This document shows positions 1 to 7,807 of a stretch of 12,637 bases of DNA, piece by piece. Below the pieces are notes generated by a model that worked only from the letters and a program-made list of their open reading frames with translations, had not been told where the DNA came from and did no database searches. This stretch comes from Deltaproteobacteria bacterium (lineage in GTDB: Bacteria > Desulfobacterota > Desulfobacteria > Desulfobacterales > JAFDCJ01). Location of the stretch: contig JAJRVC010000339.1 of assembly GCA_024277475.1 (NCBI GenBank), forward strand, positions 1 through 12,637, read 5' to 3'. Made by a program: the position numbers and the translations under genes. The first letter of the stretch is position 1. The number at the start of each line of letters is the position of its first letter.

Positions 1-104
1 ATATAACACAAATCGTTGAAATCCGCCCAAACTTAGCTATTCTATTTCGTCTTTTAATATATAAGCCAATGAAATTGCCGCAGAAATCATATGGATTGTT
101 CGCG

Positions 105-362
105 TCAGCGATAGATATCCTTCCGGTGGCCAACCTTAACAATCCAGACTGTCAGTTCATCATCTTGTATAGAATATAGAATGCGGTATCGTCCTTGCCG
201 AAGTCGATACCTTTGTTGCCCCGTCAATTTGTTGCATCCAGAAGGACGAGGATCTTCCCCAAGTAGTTCAATGCGATCAAGGATTTTATTCAGATCTTTT
301 TTAGGAATAGAATTAAAATCCTTCTGAACAGATTTTTTGAATAAAAGTTTATATACGGCCAT
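105..362 (-). CDS. RelE/ParE-family toxin of a type II toxin-antitoxin module
   Basis: This 85-residue protein has the size and motif pattern of the RelE/ParE toxin superfamily. The core RLRQGRYRILYSI (residues 53-65) and the C-terminal VWIVKVGHRKDIYR (72-85) match the conserved beta-sheet strands and the usual final G-H-R-x-x-x-Y-R element. The RelE-like spacing of Arg, His and Tyr (R60, H79, R80, Y84) favours a ribosome-dependent mRNA interferase over a gyrase poison, but this is inference. It is the second gene of a minus-strand operon, and its start overlaps the antitoxin gene by 14 bases, which suggests translational coupling. Toxicity was not shown and the exact subfamily is uncertain. 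The family assignment is secure. Confidence 0.9.
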   Translation of the reverse strand: MAVYKLLFKKSVQKDFNSIPKKDLNKILDRIELLGEDPRPSGCNKLTGQQRYRLRQGRYRILYSIQDDELTVWIVKVGHRKDIYR

Positions 363-582
363 CTTTTTTCAGCCTTTTGACCATTTCCTCGTAGCTGATC
401 AGCGCTTCATCAGCCCTTTCCTCAAATGCTAATAAATCTTCGGCATCCTCCGAAAGGGTTTCTCGGACGGCATCATTTACAAGTTCTGATACGGATCGGG
501 AAGTTTCAACAGATTTAAGGCGCAAAGCTTTGTGAAGGATAGGATCAAAATAAATAGTGGCGCGTTTTGTTTGAGTTGCCAT
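349..582 (-). CDS. Ribbon-helix-helix (CopG-like) antitoxin
   Basis: This 77-residue protein has an N-terminal beta strand (RATIYFD, residues 7-13) followed by two helices (about 14-45, including SRSVSELVNDAVRETL), the plan of a ribbon-helix-helix DNA-binding dimer. The C-terminal half (about 46-77, rich in Glu and Lys) would be the toxin-wrapping tail. It precedes the RelE-like toxin and overlaps it, the classic antitoxin-first order. It would neutralise the toxin and repress its own promoter. The ATG follows a strong AGGAGGTGG Shine-Dalgarno (587-595), which settles the start. No fragmentation is seen. Confidence 0.88.
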   Translation of the reverse strand: MATQTKRATIYFDPILHKALRLKSVETSRSVSELVNDAVRETLSEDAEDLLAFEERADEALISYEEMVKRLKKDGRI

Positions 583-609
583 AATACCACCTCCTATTGT
601 AGTTACGAC

Positions 610-638
610 AATATAGCGTCAAAACGTCTTAATGTCAA
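610..638 (-). promoter_or_regulatory. Sigma-70 promoter of the toxin-antitoxin operon
   Basis: Read on the minus strand, TTGACA (633-638) and TATATT (610-615) are separated by exactly 17 bases (616-632). This is a perfect -35 box and a -10 box with one mismatch to consensus. Transcription would begin near 603, leaving a leader of about 20 bases that contains the AGGAGGTGG ribosome site. An RHH autorepressor probably binds over or near the -10 region, but no clean operator palindrome was found. Confidence 0.7.
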
Positions 639-987
639 GATTGGATTCAGGAGCGAACGAAAAGCTGAGAACCGGGAAAGGCAAACCGAAAGACTATTAA
701 AAAGATAAAAATACCCTACCTGGATTGCGCTTTCAGATACGCCCTAACGAGTCAGGAAATCCGGAGAACTTCAGATCCTGTGTTGTCAAAGATTCGAGGT
801 AAACGGCAACAACTTCACCCTTGACGCCTACCGTGTTGCGGGATCACACGTCTGATTTTATACATTTAAGTGTACGGATCGGCTCTGAAGCCCTCCGGCT
901 TTTGCAACGTTAATTAAGCGATTGCGCTCAATGCCCGTGATTGGTAGCCCTTTGTCTGTAATTGTTTAAAGTAAATGAGGGTCGATA
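639..987. other. Gene-free stretch between the TA operon and the sigma-54 activator
   Basis: About 350 bases without a convincing gene. On the minus strand there is a short stop-to-stop frame (733-846) reading as protein-like sequence (SRNTVGVKGEVVAVYLES and onward), but it has no start codon and is only about 36 codons long, so it may be a decayed gene end or chance. A near-palindrome TACATTTAAGTGTA lies at about 858-873. No clear terminator was seen downstream of the activator gene. Confidence 0.4.
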
Positions 988-2511
988 TTAGCGATACTGG
1001 CGATAGTCCACTCCGTATTTCCGTGCTTTGTAGGAAAACTTTCGTACGGTGGTCTGTAATATCTTAGTCGCCATGGTAACATTGCCCCCGGTGTTTTTGA
1101 GCGCATCGATGATCATTTCTTTCTCCAGGCTGGCGACGGCATCTTCCAGGGCCAGGGAGGGCACGGTGTCGGATTCCTTTCCGGTTTGAAGGGTCGGCGG
1201 CAGGTGATAGCTGTGAATAACACCTTCCTCACATAGCAGCACCGCCCGTTCGATGCAGTTTTCCAGTTCCCTCACGTTTCCCGGCCAGTGATATGCCATA
1301 AGCATGTCAATGGCCGGTGTGGAAAAGAGTTTAATGTCTTTGTGGTTTTCTCCGGCGTATTTTTCCAAAAAAAAGTCGGCCAGCAATAAAATATCGGTCT
1401 TGCGTGCCCTTAGCGGCGGCATGTAAATGGGAAAGACATTTAAACGATAATAAAGGTCTCCCCTGAAAGTCTCTTCCTCCACGGCGCACTCCAGGTTTTT
1501 GTTGGTGGCGGCAATAATCCGTACATCCGTTTTGAGGGTCCGGTACCCGCCGACCCTTTCAAATTCTTTTTCCTGAAGGATACGCAGCAGGTTGGCCTGA
1601 ACATCAAGTCCGATGGATCCGATTTCATCTAAAAATACAGTTCCCTTATGTGCAAGCTCAAATTTGCCGATCTTCTGCTTGATAGCACCGGTGAAGGCAC
1701 CTTTTTCATGTCCGAAAAGTTCGCTTTCAATGAGTGTAGCCGGCAGGGCCGCACAGTTGATTTTGATAAACGGGTTTTTTTCCCGCAGGCTGTTGTAATG
1801 AATGGAATTGGCCACCAATTCCTTTCCGGTGCCGCTTTCCCCGCGGATCAGCACGGTGGCGTTGCTTTTTGACACCTGGGAGATCATCTGAAAAACCTCT
1901 CGCATCTTGTTGCTGTTGCCGATCATGTTACGAATGCTGTATTTATCTTTCAGGACGCTTTGCAACCGTCTATTTTCCTCTCTTAACCGTTCTTTGTCCA
2001 TCTGGATGGTTTCGAGTTTGATGACATGACTTGCGATCATAGTGGCGATAACGGAAAGCAGTTTTTCTCCGTTTATTAAGGAATAAGATTCGTCAAACGG
2101 CCGGTCGACGCTCAGGGCGCCGATAACCTGCTTTCCCTTTATTACGGGAACACAGATAAAGGACTGGTCCCTGTCCTTTCTTTTCTTGTGAGAACCGGTA
2201 CGGTCCAGAAAAAGGGGCTCTCCACTGATTTTTGGTATGGACACGGCCTCGCCGGTCTCAATCACCCGACCGGTAATACCTTCCCCCAGTTTGTATTTTA
2301 CCCGCTCCATGGCGTTGCGGGTCAGCCCATGAGCCACCTCTATGCTTATCTCATTGCGCATGGGATTTAAAATTGTTATAGTTCCCCGCACCATATTCAT
2401 GGAATTGGAAAGGATATCCAAGACCTTATACAGGGACTTTTTTAAGACCAAATGGGCATTGAGCGCCTTGGTGATTTCAAACAACATGGTGACTTCTTCG
2501 ATCGGTTTCAT
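988..2511 (-). CDS. NifA-like sigma-54-dependent transcriptional activator (GAF, AAA+, Fis HTH)
   Basis: A bacterial enhancer-binding protein of about 507 residues. Numbered from the ATG at 2511, a GAF sensory domain covers about 5-165 and includes [15 protein letters not shown] and FICVPV, both typical of NifA-type GAF domains. A short coiled linker follows. The AAA+ domain carries Walker A GESGTGKE (224-231), the sigma-54 contact loop GAFTGA (271-276), Walker B VFLDEIG (292-298) and WPGNVREL (409-416). A Fis-type helix-turn-helix lies at about 456-497. It would use ATP to remodel sigma-54 RNA polymerase in response to a ligand or redox cue sensed by GAF. The frame extends six codons further to a TTG at 2529, but that has no ribosome site; the ATG has GGAA about 12 bases upstream. 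The redox-sensing inter-domain cysteine cluster of rhizobial NifA is not present. No nif gene is in the window, so its regulon is unknown. Confidence 0.93.
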   Translation of the reverse strand: MKPIEEVTMLFEITKALNAHLVLKKSLYKVLDILSNSMNMVRGTITILNPMRNEISIEVAHGLTRNAMERVKYKLGEGITGRVIETGEAVSIPKISGEPLFLDRTGSHKKRKDRDQSFICVPVIKGKQVIGALSVDRPFDESYSLINGEKLLSVIATMIASHVIKLETIQMDKERLREENRRLQSVLKDKYSIRNMIGNSNKMREVFQMISQVSKSNATVLIRGESGTGKELVANSIHYNSLREKNPFIKINCAALPATLIESELFGHEKGAFTGAIKQKIGKFELAHKGTVFLDEIGSIGLDVQANLLRILQEKEFERVGGYRTLKTDVRIIAATNKNLECAVEEETFRGDLYYRLNVFPIYMPPLRARKTDILLLADFFLEKYAGENHKDIKLFSTPAIDMLMAYHWPGNVRELENCIERAVLLCEEGVIHSYHLPPTLQTGKESDTVPSLALEDAVASLEKEMIIDALKNTGGNVTMATKILQTTVRKFSYKARKYGVDYRQYR

Positions 2512-2633
2512 AATAAAATTTTGTTCCAAAATTTGATGTTATTTATTACGGATCTGTCAAAATACAATGAGAATAATACAATTTTGTAACAATAGCAGGT
2601 TCATCAATTAAAGCAAGAAAGAAGATCGGTGCT

Positions 2634-2661
2634 GGAAACCGGCCGCTGGATGCCGGTTCCC
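2634..2661. repeat. GC-rich hairpin in the regulator-dinB divergent spacer
   Basis: AACCGGC (2637-2643) is perfectly complementary to GCCGGTT (2652-2658) across an 8-base loop. The stem extends to GGAAACCGGC/GCCGGTTCCC with one mismatch. It lies between two divergent genes and has no T-run on either side, so it is not an intrinsic terminator. It could be an operator or an mRNA-leader structure of dinB. No recognisable LexA box was found in the spacer. Confidence 0.4.
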
Positions 2662-2724
2662 GGTCTTTGGACTCTGATTGCAGGGTACAAATAATTTGTT
2701 ATCCAAAACCCGCAACTCGAATTC

Positions 2725-3882
2725 ATGATATTACACATTGACATGGATGCCTTTTATGCCTCAGTGGAGCAGCTGGACAACCCGTGGCTCAGGGGCAAAT
2801 GCGTGATGGTCGGCGGAACCTCAAACCGTGGGGTTGTCTCGGCATCGAGCTATGAAGCCCGCGAATTCGGTGTGCACTCGGCAATGCCGATATTTCAAGC
2901 CAAACAGAGGTGCCCGGATGGTATATTCATTGCGCCGCGAATGAAACGCTATAAAGAGGTATCCAAAAAGGTTATGGACATTCTCAGGGAATTTTCACCA
3001 CAGATGCAGGTGGTCTCCATCGATGAGGCCTACCTGGATATTTCCGGCGGGCAAAGGCTTCACGGTAATCCAGAAAAAGTAGCACTCGAAATCAAGAAAG
3101 AAATTAGAAAAACCCTCCAGCTGACCTGTTCGATAGGAGTGGCACCCGGCAAGTTTCTAGCCAAAGTGGCTTCGGATATGAACAAGCCCGATGGTCTTAC
3201 CATTGTCTTGCCGCAAGATGTCCACTCCTTCATCGAGACCCTCCCGATTCAAAAGGTGCCGGGTGTGGGGGAAAAATCCTTTCGGCAATTAGCATCGATG
3301 GGCATAAAAACCCTGGGAGATATCCAAAAGTTTCCTGAGCAGATCCTGTTGGATCGATTGGGTAAATTCGGCAAACGGCTGATCGAGCTGTCATGCGGAA
3401 TCGATTGTTCCGCGGTGATGCCCCATACATCTCACAAATCGATCAGCAGCGAATGTACCCTGGGCGAAGACACCCGGGATAAAGGATTGCTGAACACGTA
3501 CCTGTTGAAACAGGCCGAAGAGGTGGCCAGGCAGCTTAGAAAAGCAGATGTTAAGGCAAGGACTATCACCCTGAAATTAAAACACGACGATTTTACTCTG
3601 GTAACGCGCAGCAAAACCATTAACCGGCCGACCCAGTCTTCAAAAACCATTCACCGCCAGGCGGTAAAGCTGCTGGACACTTACCGGTTGACCCGGAAAA
3701 TAAGACTTATCGGTCTCGGTACCTCGGGGTTTCAAACTGCAGGTTTGCCGGTGCAGCAGGATCTATTTGACGCGGTCAAAAAAAACGATAATACTTGGGA
3801 AAAAGTTGATCGTACACTGGAAACCATCACCAAGAAATTCGGGCGGGATGTCATTATGAGGGCAAGCCTGAGAGACCAGTAA
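2725..3882 (+). CDS. dinB: DNA polymerase IV (Y-family translesion polymerase)
   Basis: A full-length 385-residue DinB. The N-terminal palm begins HIDMDAFYASVE, giving metal ligands D6 and D8 and the expected steric-gate position Y11. The second catalytic motif is VVSIDEAYLD with D100 and E101. The segment SIGVAPGKFLAKVASDMNKPDG (split at about 136-157) is the usual finger/palm signature. A helix-hairpin-helix thumb (IQKVPGVGEKSFRQLASMG) and the little-finger domain follow. QQDLF at 344-348 resembles a beta-clamp binding motif. It copies damaged templates with low fidelity in the cytoplasm. The ATG lacks a good Shine-Dalgarno, so the initiation rate may be low. It is divergent from the sigma-54 activator and unrelated in function to the downstream redox operon. 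SOS control is expected for the family but no operator was recognised. Confidence 0.97.
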   Translation: MILHIDMDAFYASVEQLDNPWLRGKCVMVGGTSNRGVVSASSYEAREFGVHSAMPIFQAKQRCPDGIFIAPRMKRYKEVSKKVMDILREFSPQMQVVSIDEAYLDISGGQRLHGNPEKVALEIKKEIRKTLQLTCSIGVAPGKFLAKVASDMNKPDGLTIVLPQDVHSFIETLPIQKVPGVGEKSFRQLASMGIKTLGDIQKFPEQILLDRLGKFGKRLIELSCGIDCSAVMPHTSHKSISSECTLGEDTRDKGLLNTYLLKQAEEVARQLRKADVKARTITLKLKHDDFTLVTRSKTINRPTQSSKTIHRQAVKLLDTYRLTRKIRLIGLGTSGFQTAGLPVQQDLFDAVKKNDNTWEKVDRTLETITKKFGRDVIMRASLRDQ

Positions 3883-3945
3883 GTAACGTCTCGAAATTCC
3901 TATAACCTGCTGATAATATATATATTTTGGGGTTTCCGAGGTTAC
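3883..3945 (+). repeat. Imperfect inverted repeat after dinB
   Basis: GTAAC (3883-3887) and GTTAC (3941-3945) are complementary. Inside them CTCG pairs with CGAG and AAA with TTT, with small bulges. The enclosed loop is AT-rich (TAATATATATATTTT). It directly follows the dinB stop codon and precedes the redox operon. It may act as a weak transcription terminator or mRNA 3' stabiliser, but there is no T-tract after the second arm. Confidence 0.3.
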
Positions 3946-3959
3946 ATCATTCCAATCGT

Positions 3960-3970
3960 GAGCGAAGCGA
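3960..3970 (+). repeat. Leader motif GAGCGAAGCGA, copy 1
   Basis: The 11-base sequence GAGCGAAGCGA lies 33 bases before the start of the FrhB-like gene, and the identical sequence recurs at 5158-5168 before iorA. It contains GCGAAGC, a heptamer known to form an unusually stable DNA mini-hairpin. Its function here is unknown. Confidence 0.5.
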
Positions 3971-4002
3971 ACTAATTTAATGTTTGAAAGGAGTCGAAAA
4001 CA

Positions 4003-5130
4003 ATGATCGTTCTGGGACCCAACGAGCTGATTGAAGACGTCTTTGACCGTGATTTATGTATCGGTTGCGGCGCTTGTGTCAATCTGTGTCCTTATTATAA
4101 AAACCACCGGGGGAAAACCGCCAGACTTTTCCCCTGTGACCTGTCGCAGGGCCGCTGTTATGCCTATTGCCCCAAGGCCGAGGTGGACCTGGATGAGCTC
4201 AGCGGACAAATCTGGAACTTATCTTATGACGGCAGTCCTTTGGGAAACTACCGGCAAATTCTGGCCGCGAGAGCCGGCACAAAGATGCCGCAAAGCACGT
4301 TTCAGGCCGGTGGTACCGTGTCCGCCCTGATCACTCTGGCTCTCAAAAAAGAAATGATCGATGCCGCCGCCCTCACGGACCGGCAGGGGCTGACACCTGT
4401 TCCCCGGCTGGTTACGGACTGGCAGGATGTTGTCAAATTCGCTTGCTCTAAATTCATGGCCGCTCCGACGCTGGCTGCCGTAAACGCAGGCATCCAGGAA
4501 AATTACACACGCCTGGGGGCCGTCGTGACCCCCTGCCAGATGACCGCCGTCGCCCAGATGCGTACCAATCCCCCGGCAAGAGAAGATTTTACCGACCCTG
4601 TAGCTCTGACCGTCGGACTGTTCTGCAACTGGTCTCTGGACACCCGGCAACTGTCGGCCTTATTATGCCGAAAACTTGATATTTCGGCTATCCGGGGTAT
4701 GGATATCCCGCCGCCACCGGCCGGCATTATGACCCTTGAAACCAATAACGGGCAGGTGGAAATACCGCTTTCCGAGATCAAGCCCCTCATTCCCGAGACC
4801 TGTTTCATCTGCCCGGACATGACCTCCGAATTCTCCGATGTATCCGTGGGAATGTTTGAAGGACACCCGGGATGGAATACACTTGTCATTCGTTCGCAGG
4901 CGGGTGCCCGCCTGGTAACAATTGCGTGTGATGAGGGATATCTGGAAACCAGGGACATGCCGGCGGAAAACATTGCGCAGCTTACCAGAGCTGCTGGTGA
5001 AAAGAAGACGCGTGCACTGAGAACGCTTATGCGGAGAAAGCTGATCAATAACAAAAACGGCGAACGATCGGCTTTGAGGATGCCGCCTGAAATTGTGAAG
5101 AAAATTCTAAACTCAGACCGCGTTGAATAG
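4003..5130 (+). CDS. FrhB-like iron-sulfur flavoprotein (coenzyme F420 hydrogenase/dehydrogenase beta-subunit family)
   Basis: A 375-residue cytoplasmic protein. A ferredoxin-type cluster motif C19-x2-C22-x2-C25-x3-C29-P opens it, followed by further cysteines at 45, 52 and 56. The remainder fits the FrhB/FdhB N- and C-terminal domains: TPCQ (176-179), GLFCNW (205-210), MDIPPPP (233-239), CFICPDMTSEFSDVSVG (267-283) and GWNTLVIRSQAG (290-301). Relatives bind FAD and Fe-S clusters and move electrons between ferredoxin-level donors and F420, quinone or other partners. The match is to the family, not to true F420 specificity, which sulfate reducers usually lack. It starts at an ATG behind AAAGGAG (3987-3993). 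It lies 86 bases upstream of iorA on the same strand, so it is probably the electron-transfer partner of the Ior complex. Confidence 0.88.
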   Translation: MIVLGPNELIEDVFDRDLCIGCGACVNLCPYYKNHRGKTARLFPCDLSQGRCYAYCPKAEVDLDELSGQIWNLSYDGSPLGNYRQILAARAGTKMPQSTFQAGGTVSALITLALKKEMIDAAALTDRQGLTPVPRLVTDWQDVVKFACSKFMAAPTLAAVNAGIQENYTRLGAVVTPCQMTAVAQMRTNPPAREDFTDPVALTVGLFCNWSLDTRQLSALLCRKLDISAIRGMDIPPPPAGIMTLETNNGQVEIPLSEIKPLIPETCFICPDMTSEFSDVSVGMFEGHPGWNTLVIRSQAGARLVTIACDEGYLETRDMPAENIAQLTRAAGEKKTRALRTLMRRKLINNKNGERSALRMPPEIVKKILNSDRVE

Positions 5131-5157
5131 TTGATTAGTAAATGAAATTAAATTGCG

Positions 5158-5168
5158 GAGCGAAGCGA
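5158..5168 (+). repeat. Leader motif GAGCGAAGCGA, copy 2
   Basis: Identical to the 11-base motif at 3960-3970, here 48 bases before the iorA start. Both copies sit in short intergenic leaders of consecutive genes of one probable operon, so they may be an mRNA or DNA hairpin element, or copies of a dispersed genomic repeat. Confidence 0.5.
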
Positions 5169-5216
5169 CATCCATAAATATTCAATTCCGGCTCGTCCGG
5201 GTAATATGGAGGAAAC

Positions 5217-7154
5217 ATGACTGTTTTATTGGAAGGTGAGCCTGGAACCCGACATCTACTCATGGGAAACGAGGCCATCGCCCGAGGCGCTTTGGAAGCC
5301 GGAGTCAGTGTGGCCGCGGGGTATCCCGGCACGCCCTCTTCGGAGATAATCGAAAGCCTGGCCAAAGTGTCCGGGGAAAGCAGGCTGTATGTAGAATGGT
5401 CCGTCAATGAGAAGGTGGCCATGGAAGTGACGGCGGCCGCATCCTTTGCCGGGCTGCGTTCGCTTTGCGTCATGAAGCAAAACGGTGTGAACGTAGCCTC
5501 GGATTTCCTGCTGCATCTGGCGGGTTCCGGAACCCGGGCGGGAATGGTCATCGTACCCTGTGACGACCCCGGTGCTCTTTCCAGCGCCAACGAAGGAGAA
5601 TCACGGCATTTTGCACGGCTGGTGGAAATTCCCCTGCTGGAGCCGGGGGACTTTCAGGAGGCCAAGGACATGATAAAATGGGCCTTTGAGCTTTCTGAAG
5701 AAATACGCAATCCGGTCATGGTACGCAGCGTCACGCGTCTGTCCCACGCCAGCGGAAACGTGATGTTTGGCGAGCTGCCCGCACCGAAGGCCAAAGCATA
5801 TTTCAAGCATGACGGCCCGCCCATGGATCCCATGAAGGGCGTAATCCTCAGTTATCCGGTGGCGTTGAAACACGCCCGGCAGCAAGAAAAACTTCGACAG
5901 GCGGTCATTCGATTTGAGCAGTCGCCTTTCAACACTTACAGCGGACCGCAACATCCCGAACTTTTGATGATTACCAGCAGTGCCTGTTTTTTGTACAGCA
6001 AAGAAGCCATCAGCCTACTGGGTTTAGAAGACCGCGTGGGGCTGCTGAAACTGGGAACCACCTGGCCTCTGCCCCCCGAACTTATGGAGACGTACCTGGT
6101 GTGCTCGGAAAAAATCCTGGTTGTCGAAGAGGTCATTTGCTTTCTTGAGGATGAAGTTAAAATTCTGGCTGCAGACCTTGCTCGAAAGATCGGCATCAAA
6201 ACTTTTTACGGCAAAAAGGACGGCTCCCTGCCCGCAGTGGGAGAGTTAAATCCGGATCGGGTGGCAGCGGCCCTTTCAAAAATTCTGGGAATTGACTACA
6301 AGGCGGTGCCTGAAACCTATGTTCATCGTGCCGGTGAGGCTGCCAGTGCTGCGGCCCCTGGCAGGGATCTCACCTTTTGTCCGGGTTGCCCGCATCGGGC
6401 ATCTTTTTGGTCCATTCATAATGCCCTGCAGATGGACAACCGGCAGGGATTTGTCTGCGGCGATATCGGCTGCTATTCGCTGGCCATGCTGCCCAGCGGA
6501 TACAGCACCCTTAAAACATTACATTCTATGGGATCGGGCATCGGACTGGCCGGGGGTTTCGGCAAACTGGGCATGTTCGGCATGAACCAGCCCGCCGTTG
6601 CCGTCTGCGGTGATTCCACCTTTTTTCATGCGGTCCTGCCGGCCTTGGTCAATGCGGTCCACCAAAAATCAAATATCATCCTCATCGTCCTGGACAACAG
6701 CGGAACCGCCATGACGGGATTTCAGCCTCATCCGGGCCTGACCGTGGATGCCTCCGGCCACAGCGCACCGGGTATCGACATCCCCAGTGTATGTGAGGTC
6801 ATCGGCGCCGTGGTAAAAGTCTGCGATCCATTTGACCTGCCACGAACCCAACAGACACTGCTTGAGCTTCTTGAGGATGAATCCGGTGTGAGGGTCCTGG
6901 TGCTGAAACAGATATGTGCTCTGAGCCCGGAAAAAAAGGCCAAAAAAATGTATGAGATGCGGGTGGATGAAACCATCTGTCTGGGTGAAAATTGCGGCTG
7001 CAATCGACTTTGCACCCGGGTATTCAAATGCCCGGGACTCAACTGGGACACAGACAAGCGGGTGTCACGTATCGACGAGGTTATCTGTGCCGGCTGTGGT
7101 GTCTGTGCATCAATTTGCCCGGTGGGGGCGATCCGCAAAAAGGAGGTTGTCTAA
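5217..7154 (+). CDS. iorA: Indolepyruvate:ferredoxin oxidoreductase, alpha subunit
   Basis: A 645-residue thiamine-diphosphate enzyme subunit. Indolepyruvate:ferredoxin oxidoreductase converts aryl 2-oxoacids, CoA and oxidised ferredoxin to aryl-acyl-CoA, CO2 and reduced ferredoxin. The pyrimidine-binding domain opens with GNEAIARGALEAG and GYPGTPSSE. The central region has CPGCPHR (388-394) and CGDIGCY (414-420). The TPP/metal motif is GDS (465-467) with DN at 493-494. The C-terminal ferredoxin part has C624-x2-C627-x2-C630-x3-C634-P and an unusual preceding cluster with C588, C593, C595, C599 and C605. The ATG follows GGAGG (5208-5212). Only three bases separate it from iorB. Aryl substrates are inferred from the family; a role in either direction (amino-acid degradation or aryl-acid assimilation) is possible. 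Confidence 0.95.
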   Translation: MTVLLEGEPGTRHLLMGNEAIARGALEAGVSVAAGYPGTPSSEIIESLAKVSGESRLYVEWSVNEKVAMEVTAAASFAGLRSLCVMKQNGVNVASDFLLHLAGSGTRAGMVIVPCDDPGALSSANEGESRHFARLVEIPLLEPGDFQEAKDMIKWAFELSEEIRNPVMVRSVTRLSHASGNVMFGELPAPKAKAYFKHDGPPMDPMKGVILSYPVALKHARQQEKLRQAVIRFEQSPFNTYSGPQHPELLMITSSACFLYSKEAISLLGLEDRVGLLKLGTTWPLPPELMETYLVCSEKILVVEEVICFLEDEVKILAADLARKIGIKTFYGKKDGSLPAVGELNPDRVAAALSKILGIDYKAVPETYVHRAGEAASAAAPGRDLTFCPGCPHRASFWSIHNALQMDNRQGFVCGDIGCYSLAMLPSGYSTLKTLHSMGSGIGLAGGFGKLGMFGMNQPAVAVCGDSTFFHAVLPALVNAVHQKSNIILIVLDNSGTAMTGFQPHPGLTVDASGHSAPGIDIPSVCEVIGAVVKVCDPFDLPRTQQTLLELLEDESGVRVLVLKQICALSPEKKAKKMYEMRVDETICLGENCGCNRLCTRVFKCPGLNWDTDKRVSRIDEVICAGCGVCASICPVGAIRKKEVV

Positions 7155-7157
7155 ATC

Positions 7158-7775
7158 ATGGAAAAAGCATTGCTTGCGTGTGATCCGTATAATATTATTA
7201 TCACCGGAGTGGGCGGGCAGGGAAATGTAATGGCCTCCCGGGTTCTGGGAAATATGCTTTCCGGGAAGGGCTTTCAGATTACTATCGGTGAGACCTTCGG
7301 GGCGTCCCAGCGGGGCGGATCGGTGATGAGTCATTTAAGGATATCGGCCGCCTCCACCTGGTCGCCTCAGATACCCGAAGGCCGTGTCCATATGGTCGTG
7401 GCACTGGAGCCGATTGAAGCCCTGCGGGTACTGATGGTCTACGGTAATCCCAAGACCAAAGTCCTTTGCAATACCCGAGCGATTCAACCGGTTGCGGTCA
7501 TTTGCGGCGATTCTGATTACCCCTCCCTTAACTTTCTCAAACAGAGCATTTTGGAGCTGGCCGAGAATGCTTGGTTTGTCAATGCCACCGAGGCCGCCCT
7601 GAAACTTGGGAATCCGATTTATGGAAACATTATGATGATCGGGGCTCTGGCGGCCATCGGCGATCTTCCCATGGAGCGGGAGGATTTCAAGACCGTCATT
7701 TCAAAAACCATGGCCTCAGAGAAGACGGCGGCAAACCTTTCCGCCTACGATACGGGTGTTCAGATGATCCATTAA
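7158..7775 (+). CDS. iorB: Indolepyruvate:ferredoxin oxidoreductase, beta subunit
   Basis: A 205-residue protein of the 2-oxoacid:ferredoxin oxidoreductase gamma-domain family. It has the N-terminal glycine-rich motif ITGVGGQGNVMASRVLG (from about 15; GVGGQG at 17-22) and the diagnostic ETFGASQRGGSVMSHLR. This domain completes the active site and contributes to CoA binding in the family. The ATG is preceded by AGGAGG (7141-7146), which lies inside the end of iorA, so the two subunits are translationally linked. Length is normal for the family. No Fe-S motif is present, as expected, since electron relay belongs to IorA. Confidence 0.95.
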   Translation: MEKALLACDPYNIIITGVGGQGNVMASRVLGNMLSGKGFQITIGETFGASQRGGSVMSHLRISAASTWSPQIPEGRVHMVVALEPIEALRVLMVYGNPKTKVLCNTRAIQPVAVICGDSDYPSLNFLKQSILELAENAWFVNATEAALKLGNPIYGNIMMIGALAAIGDLPMEREDFKTVISKTMASEKTAANLSAYDTGVQMIH

Positions 7776-7807
7776 TAAATAAGTATCCGTATAAGGGTTC
7801 CGAGGGG

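Noticed and set aside
858..873. Near-palindrome TACATTTAAGTGTA as an operator
   Set aside because: It is short, has a T/G mismatch, and no promoter or gene start lies next to it.
2530..2600. TTGACA on the minus strand as a promoter of the NifA-like gene
   Set aside because: A good -35 hexamer is present, but no -10 box lies at the right distance.
3905..3930. Possible promoter TGATAATATATATATT before the FrhB-like gene
   Set aside because: The sequence is AT-rich and offers several weak -10 matches, but no acceptable -35 box lies 16-18 bases upstream.
4219..4650. Antisense open frame (143 codons)
   Set aside because: It is a shadow of the FrhB-like gene: low-complexity Gly/His/Arg-rich translation.
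4503..5054. Long antisense open frame (183 codons) inside the FrhB-like gene
   Set aside because: The plus-strand frame encodes a clear family member over its whole length. The antisense translation is Ser/Arg/Pro-rich and shows no recognisable motif.
5135..5590. Antisense open frame (151 codons) over the iorA start
   Set aside because: It overlaps the conserved N-terminus of IorA on the other strand, and its translation has no family features.
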